Positions 63,302-64,000 of a stretch of DNA of 64,000 nt are shown here, in pieces. The stretch spans positions 78,778,839 to 78,842,838 of the forward strand of contig ML679956.1 in NCBI GenBank assembly GCA_007922225.1, given 5' to 3'. The notes beneath the pieces are model-generated. The model worked only from the letters and a program-made list of their open reading frames with translations. It was not told the origin of the DNA and made no database searches. Positions within the stretch are counted from its first letter, which is position 1. Every line of letters starts with the position of its first letter. Position numbers and translations under genes: made by a program. This stretch comes from Emydura subglobosa (taxonomy: Eukaryota > Chordata > Testudines > Chelidae).

Positions 63302-64000
63302 CCCAATATAATGGCCAAAATAGCTGAAGGAGTGCAATGGTTCTCAGTATTAGATTTGGGAAACGCATTCTTTAGTATACCATTAAAAAAGGAGTGTTGG
63401 TACCAATTGTCCTTCACCTTTGGGAAGCGGCAATATACCTTCACGAAATTACCCCAGGGATTCCATAATAGTCCCACTATTTGCCAGCAAAATGTGTCTG
63501 CAATGTGGAAGAAGTTCAAGGATAAAAATCATGTGATTTCATATGTGGACGACATCTTAATTGCCACAAAGACGAAAAAGGAAAACTTACAGGTATTGGA
63601 TGCAGTTCTGGGAAAAATCAAGAACACCGGGTTTATTATAAACCCAGCAAAGGCCCAATTATGCTCCCAACAAGTGACGTACCTAGGGGTTACCTTAGGC
63701 GCTGAAGGACGGAGCCCAGATCACCAAAGGATTGAAATAATGAGCAAATTACCAGTTCCGACTGATTTAAATGGATTGCGTTCATTTCTAGGCCTCACAG
63801 GATTCTCACAAGAATTCATGCATCATTATGCTGCAACAGCCAAGCCCCTGTATAAATTGTTACGTAAAAATGAAGACTGGGTTTGGGGCATAGAACAGCA
63901 GCAAGCTTTTGAAAACCTGAAAAAATCCTTAATGCAGGCACTGGCGTTGGCTTATTCGGACCATGAAATGCCATTTAATTTACAATTAGGTGCTACTAAT
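63302..64000 (+). pseudogene. pol: ERV-4 reverse transcriptase, partial at window edge
   Basis: The same frame is open from after the TAA to the window end. It contains FSVLDLGNAFFSIPLKKE, KLPQGFHNSPTIC, the catalytic YVDD at 63542-63553, YLGVTLGAEGRSP, LRSFLGLTGFSQEF and the beginning of the connection region. It aligns well with ERV-2 32000-32480. All three palm aspartates are present. The gene continues beyond the window. Confidence 0.9.

Larger units (their letters stand above)
52207..64000 (+). mobile_element. ERV-4 provirus, running off the window
   Basis: 5' LTR, tRNA-Arg primer site, leader (53037-53890), gag (split by DIRS-C), protease and the first half of RT are present; RNase H, integrase, env and the 3' LTR would lie beyond 64000. 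Proteins are homologous to ERV-2, and the protease-RT linker and RT fingers deleted from ERV-2 are kept here. In-frame stops occur in gag and pol, so it is inactive as it stands. Confidence 0.9.

Noticed and set aside
1..64000. CRISPR arrays, bacterial operons, rRNA or tRNA genes
   Set aside because: No regularly spaced repeats, operon structure or complete tRNA/rRNA fold was seen; the tRNA-like palindromes at 5206-5553 are repeat-derived.

Overview
The window is vertebrate repeat-rich DNA, most likely from a turtle. The turtle call rests on a CR1 3' fragment of the kind common in chelonian genomes, abundant DIRS-type tyrosine-recombinase retrotransposons, tRNA-like palindromic repeats, a Maverick/adintovirus-type integrase remnant and several related endogenous retroviruses (ERVs). 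No complete host gene could be established. Almost everything recognisable is mobile DNA, mostly broken and repeatedly nested.

Layout. 1-7518: GC-rich flank with weak host-exon candidates, a CR1 fragment (4232-4655), palindromic tRNA-like repeats and a short tandem repeat. 7519-12412: degraded provirus ERV-1 (5' LTR with another LTR nested in it, decayed primer site, gag split by a solo LTR, protease). 12967-14727: small ORF and a Polinton/Maverick-type integrase pseudogene with a chromodomain-like tail. 15450-16480 and 22159-22383: remnant of a different retrovirus (gag-like/integrase-end ORF, then env) split by DIRS-A (16481-22158). 25361-44453: a composite. DIRS-B is split at 27922 by provirus ERV-2 (27923-38621, 4-bp target duplication) and joined at 38756 to 5'-truncated DIRS-D, with two element ends in tandem at 43833-44453. 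ERV-2 itself carries a solo LTR in its integrase and an assembly-gapped LTR insertion in env. 44545-48720: another LTR-like repeat containing a hAT element (45499-48034) with a perfect 8-bp duplication. 50605-51784: ERV-3 gag fragment. 52207-64000: provirus ERV-4, whose gag is split by DIRS-C (54455-61123); DIRS-C is itself split by a gapped LTR insertion.

How the parts relate. The ERVs form one family. Shared traits are LTRs running TG...TAACA, 4-bp target duplications, a primer site matching tRNA-Arg, Gag and protease-polymerase in one frame across a TGA, and three 12-bp boxes with almost invariant 22/19-bp spacing upstream of the TATA box. The DIRS elements share a Gag with an N-terminal cysteine motif, a long Arg/Ser-rich middle and a capsid-like C-terminal half, then overlapping RT-RNase H and tyrosine recombinase frames. 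Their right ends form a large hairpin that copies the left end in inverse orientation. The nesting gives a relative chronology: DIRS-B before ERV-2 before its internal LTR and env insertions, and ERV-4 before DIRS-C before its gapped insertion. All readings were made by eye; boundaries without a target duplication are approximate.
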